Assembly: GCF_024679245.1 (NCBI RefSeq)
Contig: NC_090188.1
Location: 39,053,992-39,117,991, forward strand
From: Pseudorasbora parva
Taxonomy: Eukaryota; Chordata; Actinopteri; Cypriniformes; Gobionidae
Length of the DNA stretch: 64,000 bases
Direction of reading: 5' to 3'
Shown piece by piece: positions 38,545-47,201 of this stretch. The position numbers and the translations under genes were made by a program. Under the pieces are notes generated by a model. It did not search any database. It was not told the origin of the DNA and worked only from the letters and a program-made list of their open reading frames with translations. The first letter of the stretch is position 1. Every line of letters starts with the position of its first letter.

Positions 38545-39349
38545 TACACATACATACATACATACATACATACATACATACATACATACACACACAAAGT
38601 TGATTTCTAATTGAATTTGTGATGTTAGACTTGAATAGTCAATATATTTCCCATATTTGTATATGTTTGATATTAACTGAGAATTATATAAAAAATAAAA
38701 TAAAAAAATAACTACGTGCTTGATACTAAAAAGGTTGTGAACTAGTGTTCAATACGGTGACAAGTCACGTGACAAAAGAACGAACGACTCAAACTCGAAA
38801 CTCAAAAGAACTAATCTTTTCTGTTACCGTTACTGACAGCATAGACTCTATGGGACTAACAGGAAGAACGAAAGACTCAAACCCGAAAGACTCGTAAGAA
38901 CTAATCATTTTTGTTTCCGGACCTGTGTCACGCACTGTCCGGGTGGCCCAGCCCCCAGCCAGATCTGATCAGGGTCAGACACGAGTCGACAACTAACGTC
39001 TCGAGGAGTTCGAAGACACGAGAGGCAGAGAACACACATGATAAATATGAAGTTGCAAAAGAAAGAATGTTTTGGATCAGGAGGTGAGGTGAACTAACAG
39101 AGTTAGTCTGCAATAGCCTGACCCAACAACTAATCAATTATTAAACATTTCAGTTTCTTATAAAGTTGGCTTTGGTTGCGTACCCTATAGTTTATTTTTA
39201 TTTAGTTTTAAAATGTAATCAACATTTCCATAAGTACTAGATGTGTTGGGCTATTTAACATGTCATTTTGGTGAAAAAAGATTCGTTCATTTTGCTGAAC
39301 GAGACTCAAAGATCCGAATCAGTAAAATGATCCGAACTCCCCACTACTA
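38197..39349. mobile_element. Non-autonomous hAT-like foldback element with 8-bp target duplication
   Basis: It is flanked by the direct repeat CAGGAAAG at 38189-38196 and 39350-39357, an 8-bp duplication as hAT elements make. The ends TAGTGATGTGTCGTTC and (complement) TAGTAGTGGGGAGTTC are imperfect inverted repeats. A second, longer inverted repeat of about 100 bp lies inside (about 38350-38470 against 38765-38880, containing CATAGACTCTATGGGACTAA). It surrounds a TG/TACA microsatellite. No transposase is present. Confidence 0.85.
38476..38596. repeat. (TG)n followed by (CATA)n microsatellite
   Basis: About 32 TG dinucleotides, a short AT stretch, then about twelve TACA tetranucleotides, in the loop of the hAT-like foldback element. 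Confidence 0.95.
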
Positions 39350-39459
39350 CAGGAAAGTGACATCCATGCATACCCTTTATAACACTTTTGTTTACATTAT
39401 TTGAAAATGTAATCACTTTTTATCTTGTTTATATTCTTTGTTTTATAGAAATATCTTAC

Positions 39460-40573
39460 CAGTAATTTGCCCGTAGACAATGTGGCTGTTCAGTAAAACT
39501 GTGTCAAGTAGGTGAAAGAAGATCTTTTTGTACCACTTGGTAGACTTTCTGGTGCATTCAAGAAAACCAGTCATCATGTCCGCTTTGTCAACTGCTCCCA
39601 TCTTTTTGTTGTACTCCAGCACACAGACTGGCTTCATCTTGGCTTGCCCAGTGATGTGATCCAGCTTCCCTATGGCTGCCATACCAGTTGGGTGGACAGT
39701 GGTAAGGACATGGACGTCTCTCTTATCATGCCATTTGACTGCCAACTGTGATCCATTTTCCTTGAATTCCACCTCACCCTTTGTCATTCTACAGGTGAAT
39801 GTTGGCATCCCTTTACGGTTTGCACGCACAGTCCCACAAGCTCCAGTGCCAAGAGACAAGAGGTGCTGGAAAAGTGTGGGACTACTGTACCAGTTATCCA
39901 CATAAAGGACATGACCCTTTCTGAGGTAAGGTCCTAGTAGTGTCATTACAACAGATCCAGAAATCCCAAGTCCTTGGTGGTGTTTTATGTCACTGTTAGA
40001 TCCGGAGTAAATTATCATGTCCTGCACATAACCAGTGAGCACATCACACAAAACAAAAAACTTGACCCCAAATCTGTGCCGTTTAGATGGAATATACTGA
40101 CGAAATGCCAGCCTGCCTTTCCACTTCAGAGATTCATCAACACACAGATCCCGGTATGGCACAAAAATGCGACGAAAGGAGGAGGTGAGAGCAGTAAAAA
40201 TATTTCTGATTTTTTTCAGAGGGTCATTTAAAACTGCTGTTGCATTGTTTGCAAAGTGAAGACACCGGAGGAGCAGAAGGAATCGGTCCTGTGAAAACAA
40301 AGACCCGAAAAATGGTGTCAAGAGCATGGGGTCTGTGCTCCAGTAATCCCGAAGTGATGGCTTTTTAATCACCCCCATAAGGAGAACTGCCACTAAAAAT
40401 GTATACATTTCAGGGATATTTGTTGGAACCCATTTAACCATTTTTCCCCTCACTTCTTTTTCTTTCAAGTCAGAGGCATAGCGGTTCGTTTCCTCCACAA
40501 TTTCTCCGACAACTTCTTCAGTGAAGAACAATTTAAAACAATTTACATTTTGCATGGATTTTGCACTCCACAC
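39460..40573 (-). CDS. piggyBac transposase catalytic core (exon 1, main open frame)
   Basis: A long open frame of about 371 codons before the splice donor; without splicing it would read on to a stop at 39443. Counting from 40573, the catalytic aspartates are D146, D226 and D329, all intact. The region begins with the family-typical FFTEEVVGEIVEETNRYA and WVPTNIPEMYTFLVAVLLMG, and has the DIWSTDP-type segment as DYWSTDP. The last codons before the donor encode VYGQITG, followed by GTAAGA on the minus strand, a good splice donor in phase 1. The true start lies upstream at 40861 in a shifted frame, so 40573 is only where this frame becomes open. The core itself shows no stop, which points to fairly recent decay or to sequence errors elsewhere. 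Confidence 0.9.
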
Positions 40574-40581
40574 TGTTGGTC

Positions 40582-40861
40582 CTCAAAAGTGCCTGGGCCA
40601 GGAGGATTGAAAAGGTTGGTTACCTTCCAGGATGACGAGCTTACCTCAGCTGCGTCATTTGATGGTGAAATATGCTCTGGCGTTGTGGAAAAAGTCTCCT
40701 CTTCACCCTCGATGTTGTCAAGAGCTTCAAGGTTCGGGGGAAGGTCTTCATCACTGTCACTCTCTGCCTCACTGTCAAAATTCTCCTCATCAGAATTAAA
40801 AAAAAATCTCCTCCATTTCCTCACTTGTCAGTTGTCTTCTTTTGAAAAAAATGTCTGCCAT
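40582..40861 (-). pseudogene. piggyBac transposase N-terminal region
   Basis: An acidic, Ser/Asp/Glu-rich N-terminus (SDEENFDSEAESDSDEDLPP) ending in GPGTFEDQQ, typical of vertebrate piggyBac-like transposases. The ATG at 40861 opens a frame that is shifted at the nine-T run (40,798-40,806), then a second shift near 40,550-40,580 brings in the core frame. Confidence 0.8.
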
Positions 40862-41842
40862 TTTCTCTGAAGTAGTTAAAAACTGTTAAATTGTATTAAA
40901 GTTGTGTCTGCAGTGGGTACCAACGCGAGTGTGAGGTAACAGTGACGTCAACAGTGACATAACTTGTCAGCGGGAAAAAATGCTTGCAATGCATGACTGT
41001 TCAAATGTTTTATTTTATTATTTTTTATTCAAATATTTTCAAACTTCTTAACTAAATTAAATGGATGCAAGCTAACTCCTTATGGTTTATATATTTATTA
41101 AAAATATGTATGTTAGTTGCTCTGTAATTTATCACGGGCTGTGGGTGTGGCGTGGTCATGTGTTTACAACAGTAAGTTACCAGGGAGGCAGTCAGCTGGA
41201 TTTGCGACACAAGATCACCCACTTCTCCTGATTATATGTGACATTACATGAGGGAACAGCCCTAGACTGATCATATACATCAAATGGTAGTAAATGATTG
41301 TGTTAGTTGATATGTAATATTATAGCGAGCTAACGTTATGGGCATTTGTCCCGCGATTATGTGTTTACAACAGTGCCAGGGAGGCAAAGCTTGCTGGATT
41401 TATAACACAAGATCACCCACTTCTCCTGATATATGTGACATTACGTAAGGGAACAGCCTAGACTGATCGTTCATGTCAAAGGGTAGAAAATGATTGTTAT
41501 TTGATCGGTAATGTTATCACGGGCCATTTATAACACTGATATCTTGCTGTTATATATATTAGTATGCAGTTACAAACTATATTTAGTGTTTGCTGATATT
41601 TTTGTGGTTGTGTAATATAATTTGAAGTGTATGAAACCTAAAATAAACATTAAAAGACACCGAGCTAAGACAGTCTGTCATTCACGCAGTCTTTGGCTCA
41701 GCGCCAGTCAGCACGCTAAAGCAGATTTTAAATTTTGAATTCGGCAGTTGATCACTGAGCGTTCTAATCGCACCGGTATGATCGTACGCACCAGGGACCA
41801 GCACAGAATGATCATACGGGTTTGATCGTATGTGTCAAAGGG
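40862..41842 (-). mobile_element. piggyBac 5' non-coding region and right terminus
   Basis: This lies upstream of the transposase ATG. It ends in TGTGTCAAAGGG followed by TTAA (41843-41846), which on the minus strand reads TTAA then CCC, the standard piggyBac end. The last 80 bp hold three variants of ATGATCRTAYG (at about 41778, 41808 and 41822), plausible transposase-binding repeats. It probably contains the promoter; I see no clear TATA box. Confidence 0.8.
41131..41525. repeat. Two tandem ~200-bp repeats in the piggyBac 5' region
   Basis: Sequence around TGTTTACAACAGT, CCAGGGAGGCA and ACACAAGATCACCCACTTCTCC occurs twice, 201 bp apart (41161 and 41362). Each copy ends with a degenerate version of the transposon terminus (TGATCATATACATCAAATGG and TGATCGTTCATGTCAAAGGG). 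Confidence 0.85.
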
Positions 41843-41846
41843 TTAA
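41843..41846. other. TTAA target site at the piggyBac right end
   Basis: TTAA immediately follows GGG of the terminus. The matching copy on the left side is not in the window. Confidence 0.8.
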
Positions 41847-42797
41847 ATCACCTTTCTTTTTCCATTCTGAAATTCAGTTTGGAGTTCAGGAAATTTGTCT
41901 TGACTAGGACCACACTCCTAAATGCATTGAAGCAACTGTCATGTGATTGGTTGAGTAGATAATTGCATTAATGAGAAATTGAACAGGTGCTCCTAATAAT
42001 CTAATAATCCTTAAAGTGAGTGTATACACATATATACACATATATAATGCTATCGCGTTTTTCCAGAGCTAATTACCCTCTTCCAGCTCCTCCACTCGTC
42101 AGTCAGGATTTGGCATTTGATTCCCCCTGAATCAGACTAAATTCCCAAATTATTTTGTACATTTTAATATTGACATTAATGCTATCTGCAATACATCGTT
42201 GCTTCTGTTCTGTTTACCCTGAGGGGGTTTATCACTGCCATGATTAGGGCTTAGTTTAATTAGGACATTTAAGTAATTTTTATTAACATACCTTAGAAAA
42301 AACATTACTGGTGTGCATCAAGAAACAAAACAATGTCACAGAATTAATTTAAGATTTGACAGTGCAAGTTAAAACAGCTCAAAGCATTGTCTGTAAAACC
42401 AAAATATGTAATAGAGTTCACAGTACATTATATCTTTAGTCTCCTGGTGTGCAAGCCAAAGTAACAGTGGGAAGCAATGAAAAAGTCACTTGATGTTGGA
42501 TATCGGAGGGGAGAAAAAAAGCCTTTGGGAGAAACCATGCAGGCAATTAAAAATGTTAGTAATTATGCAGAAATGATTCAATAAATGCAGTAAGTATAGA
42601 CTTACTCCATTTATTGAATTGTAAGGGTGTAAATGTCTTTGAGGTCTATCTAGGGCTGAACGGTAAAGACATTAAGGTAGACGTAGAGTCCATCCTGAAA
42701 CAGCAGCAGCTCATGTGCAGTGTGTAATGAAAGGCTGATGCAGATGTTGATCCATTGAAATGCAAGTGGTTGCTTGGCAGAGGTTGCTATATGTAGA
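41847..42797. repeat. Spacer with old interspersed repeat fragments
   Basis: No gene is seen. The segment near 41940-42020 (AATTGCATTAATGAGAAATTGAACAGGTG) and the one near 42280-42400 (AAAACATTACTGGTGTGCATC) match sequences I remember as very common in zebrafish-type genomes. The assignment is from memory and no family name is claimed. Confidence 0.45.
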
Positions 42798-44319
42798 TGT
42801 AGCACAGGTGATTTAGCTACATAGTGACAAGAGATACAATACACAATGCACAATAGTGATTTAATTCATTTATGTGATTTTATTAAAATTTCATAATTTG
42901 TTTGATTGCAAAAACAAGCAGAAGAAACATTTCTGAAAGAAAGAAGTGAAAAGAAATTGTTTTTCTATGTGTTTTAATTTATTTTTGAGCTTTTCATTTG
43001 GTTTTGTCATGTATGTGAAAATAGAGTACTGCCCCTTTAAGCCTGCTCTTTCTAGAACGTGCTCTCAGGCAGAGGGAGAATTGAATCCTCCATTTTGAGA
43101 AGTGTTAGAGCAGAGGTCCTGTGGCTGTTTTTGTTTGAACATCGGTATTTTGAGGCCAAATATTTGAAGTTATAGAAGTTATCACTAAACAAGGATTTGG
43201 TGAGTGTTAATGTTTTTTTGTATGTATATGGTTGAAATGAGATCAGCGATCAGTAAATGTGTTTACATGTGACATTAACTGTGTGACGAAATCATAGAAA
43301 GCATGTGTTTTAAGTGTAGTCTTGAGTTTATTTGAATGTATATATGGTTTGATTTGAGTTTTATCTTGACTTCCTTTATGTGAATGTTATATATGTCATT
43401 TTATTTGGGTTATTATTGCTGTAGCGAGACAATGATGCAGCTCTCCGCTGTCTTAATACTGTTATTTCTCTCAGAAGTAATAAGATTGAAATCGAAATAA
43501 TTGTATTATCATTTTGACCTAAAATACAGGTCAGGTTTTTTGTTCCTGTTGAAACATTTCTGGATATTCCCTTTGATGGCGAGCCCCCATGGATCTGGAC
43601 CCTAGACCTGATTGAGTAGGCCTAAGCCCTATATCGTGAACTCTACTTTCTTCCAATTTGAGGTGGGATCTTCACTCACACTTTCTCTATTTTTTCCTAT
43701 CACTTGAGACTGAGTGATTAAAATTTTCCTGGATCGAGTTTAAAGGGCTATTTTTCCCTTATTCTTTTCTTGCGCTTTCACGCAACAAGACTGGACTTTG
43801 TTTTTTCCCCCAGTGAACTGTTTTCCTTAACTGTTTTTTCTGAGGAGAGACAAAACTAACATTTATTGGAAGGAAAACTCAGGACTGTTGAGCTCAAATT
43901 TCATTGACTTTGAGAATTTTTTCTGATACACATTCTGATTTTTGTACTCATACCAAACTATTGAATGAATGTGAACAGAATTTATTTGACATACAAATAA
44001 GTGTGTGTTATTTACAAAGGTGCACCTATAGTTTTTTTTGAGATCTAACTTTTGTATATTTTTCATACCGGTATATTGTTCATTTCATTTGTTATTTTTC
44101 TTGTAATTGTTCTCATTGACTGTTTACAACAAATTTATTTCTTTATCTTTACATTTCAAATAGTAAATAGTCGGCTGACATCAAAAGAAGTTCTGATTCA
44201 TCTTATCTGTACATATTTCTAAATCACAGTTAACTCAGGCTCCCTAGTCGAACCTAGTGGCCCACACGACAAAAAATAAATAAATCTGCCTACCGCAATT
44301 AGCTATTGCGGGTGCTACA
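42798..44319 (+). repeat. 5' long terminal repeat
   Basis: TGTAGCAC...GTGCTACA, 1,522 bp. An AATAAA lies at 44275-44280. A terminal hairpin (CCGCAAT-TAGCT-ATTGCGG, 44293-44311) sits just inside the 3' edge. No clear TATA box was recognised. Confidence 0.97.
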
Positions 44320-44322
44320 AAT

Positions 44323-44342
44323 TGGCGAGCCAGCCAGGAGTC
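44323..44342 (+). promoter_or_regulatory. Primer-binding site for tRNA-Arg
   Basis: TGGCGAGCCAGCCAGGAGTC, three bases after the LTR, is the exact complement of the last 20 nt (including CCA) of the vertebrate tRNA-Arg whose 3' end reads CTCCTGGCTGGCTCGCCA as I recall it. It primes minus-strand DNA synthesis. Confidence 0.85.
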
Positions 44343-44403
44343 TGGTTGTACAGATATTGCAGAACAAACTTGAATAAAAGGGTTTACTGAACTAGTTTTA
44401 GAA

Positions 44404-46113
44404 ATGGAAGTAGTGCACACTGAAGACATTTGCATCCGTAACGCTGTGATAATCAGTGGTCTCACCCACACTGAGAGAGATGACGAGGTGCTGAAATATC
44501 TGGGAGGATATGGCTCAATTGAACGATTCATTACTATTGATGATCCTGAGAGTAAATTTCACAAACAACTCATCGTTGAATTTAGTCATGACTCAGCAAT
44601 GCAGTCATTAGAACCTTCTCTTCCCTGTGCTTTTCAGAGCCCTACCTCTTCTGATGTCACTTACAGTATTAAGTCCCTTACCGCTGTGTATACACCTGCA
44701 GCCAGCAGCAGTGCAACTCAGACTTTCATTGAAGGACTACAAGAAATCTCAAAAGTAACAGGCAAGCCCATGGAAGAGCTTTTGCTGCAAGAATTAGCTA
44801 AATTAAAAGCTTCTGCTGTATCACTTGCACAAGCTGAGTCCTCAGCTAGTGAGTCTGATCATGAAGGTGATTTGACAAGAATAGTGGAGTCAATGCAGAC
44901 AACGACGATAGCCCCACGTGATGTCACGCCTTTAAATGAGTCAGTCCCTCCCCAGACAAAGTCCAATGTTTCTCTGCCACAACTTGGTGCATCACTTTCA
45001 AAGCCCAATGCTGATGCAGGCGCACCACTAAAAATAACAGTGGGTGACGTGACTCCAGCTGAGGTGCAGCGTTTAGTCGTGGAGCATATTGTGAGAAGTG
45101 ATACCCCTGCACACTCCCTTGCTTCTATACGCTTGAGACCCTTCTCAGGAAAACCTTCATACTCTGCTAATGAGATAGACTATGATACTTGGCGCACAAA
45201 TGTTGAATTCCTCTTGACTGACCCCACACTCTCGGATGTGCAACGCTCACGACGAATGTTAGACAGCCTCCTTCCACCTGCAGCTGATATCGTGAAACAC
45301 TTAAGTCCTCATTCTCCTCCAAATGATTATCTTGAGCTCTTGGATTCAGCTTTTAGTACTGTGGAGGATGGAGACGAGCTCTTTGCAAAGTTTATGAGCA
45401 CATTCCAAAATGCTGGTGAGAAACCATCGCAATTTCTGCACAGGCTACAAAAGATCTTGAATGCAGCCATAAAAAGAGGCGGTGTATCCACTGATGAGCG
45501 TGACCGGCATCTTTTGAAACAATTCTGCCGAGGATGCTGGGATAATGCTTTAATAACTGAGCTCCAGTTAGAGCGGAAAAGAAACAATCCACCCGCATTC
45601 TCTGATTTACTGCTGCTGTTGAGAACAGAGGAAGATAAGCAAGCCATAAAAGCAGTGCGGATGAACCAACACTTAGGTCTTGCCAAGCAATCCTCTGGAC
45701 CCACAAGACGTGTTGTGTCAAATCTTCACTCTGTCAGTCCTGTGTCTTCTGTTGAGAAGTGCGATGAAGTGGGAGAACTAAAACGACTGGTAGTCGAGCT
45801 ACAGCACCAGATTGCCTCAATGAAACAGCCTAAGAAATGTAAAGAGTCCAAGTTAAAGGAGCCCAGTATGCAACCAAGATCAGCCAAGACATTCACGCCG
45901 AAGCCACACAGAGAGACCAACCCGCAACATAACAAGCCAACTAAGCCAAGACCCTGGTATTGTTTTCACTGTGGGGAGGACGGCCATATAGCATCCCAAT
46001 GTGATGGTGATCCAAATCAATCCCTGGTCAATGCTAAGAAACGCCAGCTGAGAGAGAAGCAGTTGCAGTGGGAGAAAAGTAGTAAGTCCCCTGACTCCCA
46101 AGATTTAAACTAG
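44404..46113 (+). CDS. gag: Gag polyprotein, PNMA-like with RRM-like N-terminus
   Basis: A 569-residue structural protein that would assemble the particle and bind RNA. Three parts are visible. Residues about 12-75 (AVIISGLTHTERDDEVLKYL, RFITIDD, QLIVEFSHDSA) resemble the RNA-recognition-fold N-terminal domain of PNMA proteins. Residues about 245-435 are a capsid region starting RLRPFSGKPS and containing YDTWRTNVEFLL and RRMLDSLLPPAADIVKHL, the PNMA/Ty3 capsid pattern. Residues 520-533 are one CCHC zinc knuckle (CFHCGEDGHIASQC). A Lys-rich basic stretch flanks the knuckle. The ATG at 44404 is the first in the long frame, 84 nt after the LTR. The frame ends in TAG directly behind a TTTAAAC slippery site, which links it to protease. 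Confidence 0.93.
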   Translation: MEVVHTEDICIRNAVIISGLTHTERDDEVLKYLGGYGSIERFITIDDPESKFHKQLIVEFSHDSAMQSLEPSLPCAFQSPTSSDVTYSIKSLTAVYTPAASSSATQTFIEGLQEISKVTGKPMEELLLQELAKLKASAVSLAQAESSASESDHEGDLTRIVESMQTTTIAPRDVTPLNESVPPQTKSNVSLPQLGASLSKPNADAGAPLKITVGDVTPAEVQRLVVEHIVRSDTPAHSLASIRLRPFSGKPSYSANEIDYDTWRTNVEFLLTDPTLSDVQRSRRMLDSLLPPAADIVKHLSPHSPPNDYLELLDSAFSTVEDGDELFAKFMSTFQNAGEKPSQFLHRLQKILNAAIKRGGVSTDERDRHLLKQFCRGCWDNALITELQLERKRNNPPAFSDLLLLLRTEEDKQAIKAVRMNQHLGLAKQSSGPTRRVVSNLHSVSPVSSVEKCDEVGELKRLVVELQHQIASMKQPKKCKESKLKEPSMQPRSAKTFTPKPHRETNPQHNKPTKPRPWYCFHCGEDGHIASQCDGDPNQSLVNAKKRQLREKQLQWEKSSKSPDSQDLN

Positions 46114-46166
46114 TTCCAGTTCCTGTTACGGGACAAAGAGGAACTGGAGAAACTACTCAGTGTCCC
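46104..46166 (+). promoter_or_regulatory. -1 ribosomal frameshift signal: TTTAAAC plus H-type pseudoknot
   Basis: The heptamer T TTA AAC (46104-46110) is in register with the gag frame and is followed at once by the gag TAG. A 10-bp stem pairs 46115-46124 (TCCAGTTCCT) with 46139-46148 (AGGAACTGGA). Loop bases 46130-46135 (GGGACA) pair with 46161-46166 (TGTCCC), making a second 6-bp stem and an H-type pseudoknot. The spacer is 4 nt. The -1 frame is open across the site and runs into the protease. Confidence 0.85.
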
Positions 46167-47201
46167 AGAGATAACATTACAGTGTCTACCTCGGCTGACC
46201 ACAATCCCACTCGTGAATGCAAAAGGCTTCCACCTGGCCTTATTGGAACAAAATGCACTGCAAGAGTGATAGTTGCTGACAAAGAGATTAATTGTCTTCT
46301 TGACACTGGGTCACAAGTGACCACCTTCCCTCTTTCATTCTACCAAGAGAACTTTACTAATCAAGCCATTCAACCTTTGCATGACTTGCTTGAAATTGAA
46401 GGTGCAAACGGCTGTCAAGTTCCTTACTTGGGTTTCATTGAAACATCGATAACCTTTCCAAAGGAATTTGTAGGATCAGATACAGAGGTGCAGACCCTTG
46501 CATTGATCATTCCAGACGGCAGACCTAATGCTCCAGTGCTCATAGGCACTAACACACTGAACTCTCTGTATGCTGAGTATACTTCTTCGAAGCCCTTGAG
46601 TCATCAACCCATTCACCAAGGTTACAGAGCAGTACTACAAGTCCTTGAGTTCACGCACAAGCAGAATGCATCTGACCACCACCTGGGTTGGGTGGGTTTG
46701 AACTGTCAAGTCCCTGAAACCATTCCTGCTGGGAAGACCGTAGTTCTTGAGGGGTCAATCCGGATGGCTAGCCCAGTGAATGACAGATGGGTTATTGTGG
46801 AAGCTCCACATACGTCATCTTTACCTGGCGGGATAATGGTGTCAAGTTGTTTACTTACCCTTCCTGTCAAAGGAGACCACTTACCCATTGTACTGAAAAA
46901 TGAGTCACAGCACGATGTGGTCATTCCATCGAGGATCCGGGTGGCCGAAGTGAATTCAATTCATAGTGTCTTACCTAGGAGTCAAGATAGTGTGTTGACA
47001 CCCCCCTTTGACCATACAAGGTTGTCAAATGACTCTAAAATTGATTTCAATCTTGACGATTCGCCGTTGACTCCCGAATGGAAGGAAAGAGTGATGAGAG
47101 AACTTAATTCAATGCATGAAGTTTTTGCATGCCATGATCTTGATTTCGGTCACACTACTAAGACCAAACACCATATTCGACTGCATGACGAGACCGTTTA
47201 A
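46104..47201 (+). CDS. pro: Retroviral-type aspartic protease and linker (-1 frame from gag)
   Basis: This frame has no convincing start of its own: it is open through the gag stop (RFKLVPVPVTG) and is entered by the -1 shift at 46104. The active-site motif is LLDTGSQVTTFP, with DTG at 46302-46310, preceded by a CTARVIVADKEINC strand. The second protease half ends in the family pattern VLIGTNTL. About 200 further residues form a beta-rich linker (IPAGKTVVLEGSIR, IVLKNESQHDVVIPSRIRVA) of the type that precedes RT in related elements. The frame stops at TAA 47199-47201 inside GTTTAAAC, exactly where RT homology begins in another frame. Confidence 0.88.
   Translation, partial: FKLVPVPVTGQRGTGETTQCPRDNITVSTSADHNPTRECKRLPPGLIGTKCTARVIVADKEINCLLDTGSQVTTFPLSFYQENFTNQAIQPLHDLLEIEGANGCQVPYLGFIETSITFPKEFVGSDTEVQTLALIIPDGRPNAPVLIGTNTLNSLYAEYTSSKPLSHQPIHQGYRAVLQVLEFTHKQNASDHHLGWVGLNCQVPETIPAGKTVVLEGSIRMASPVNDRWVIVEAPHTSSLPGGIMVSSCLLTLPVKGDHLPIVLKNESQHDVVIPSRIRVAEVNSIHSVLPRSQDSVLTPPFDHTRLSNDSKIDFNLDDSPLTPEWKERVMRELNSMHEVFACHDLDFGHTTKTKHHIRLHDETV

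Larger units (their letters stand above)
37156..39459 (-). other. Intron of the piggyBac gene, carrying a nested element
   Basis: It runs from donor GTAAGA to acceptor GTGAGTAG and is about 2.3 kb. Half is the hAT-like insertion at 38197-39349. The remainder (37156-38188) is AT-rich with no coding signal I can support. Without the insertion the intron would be about 1.1 kb. Confidence 0.75.
36838..40861 (-). pseudogene. piggyBac-family transposase gene, two exons, frameshifted
   Basis: A minus-strand gene for a piggyBac-type (DDE/DDD) cut-and-paste transposase. It reads from an ATG at 40859-40861 (MADIFFKRRQ) through an acidic N-terminus, the catalytic core, an intron, and a Cys/His-rich C-terminus. 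The core shows DESLKWKGR, DNWYSSP and DKADMM, which correspond to the three catalytic aspartates, spaced 80 and 103 residues; the family spacing is about 78 and 101. The open frame is broken three times: at a nine-T run near 40,800, between about 40,550 and 40,580 where the N-terminal and core frames exchange, and at a TTTT run near 36,870. Two breaks lie in homopolymers, so sequencing error is possible. A right terminus with TTAA is present at 41,842; no left terminus is seen. The neighbouring array abuts its 3' side. Confidence 0.88.

Noticed and set aside
43863..44066. 67-residue minus-strand frame in the LTR (also at 51,899)
   Set aside because: Duplicated only because the LTR is; no motif, and an AT-rich context.
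46182..46184. Independent GTG start for protease
   Set aside because: Eukaryotic translation would not normally use it, and the frame is open upstream to the slippery site, so entry by frameshift explains it.
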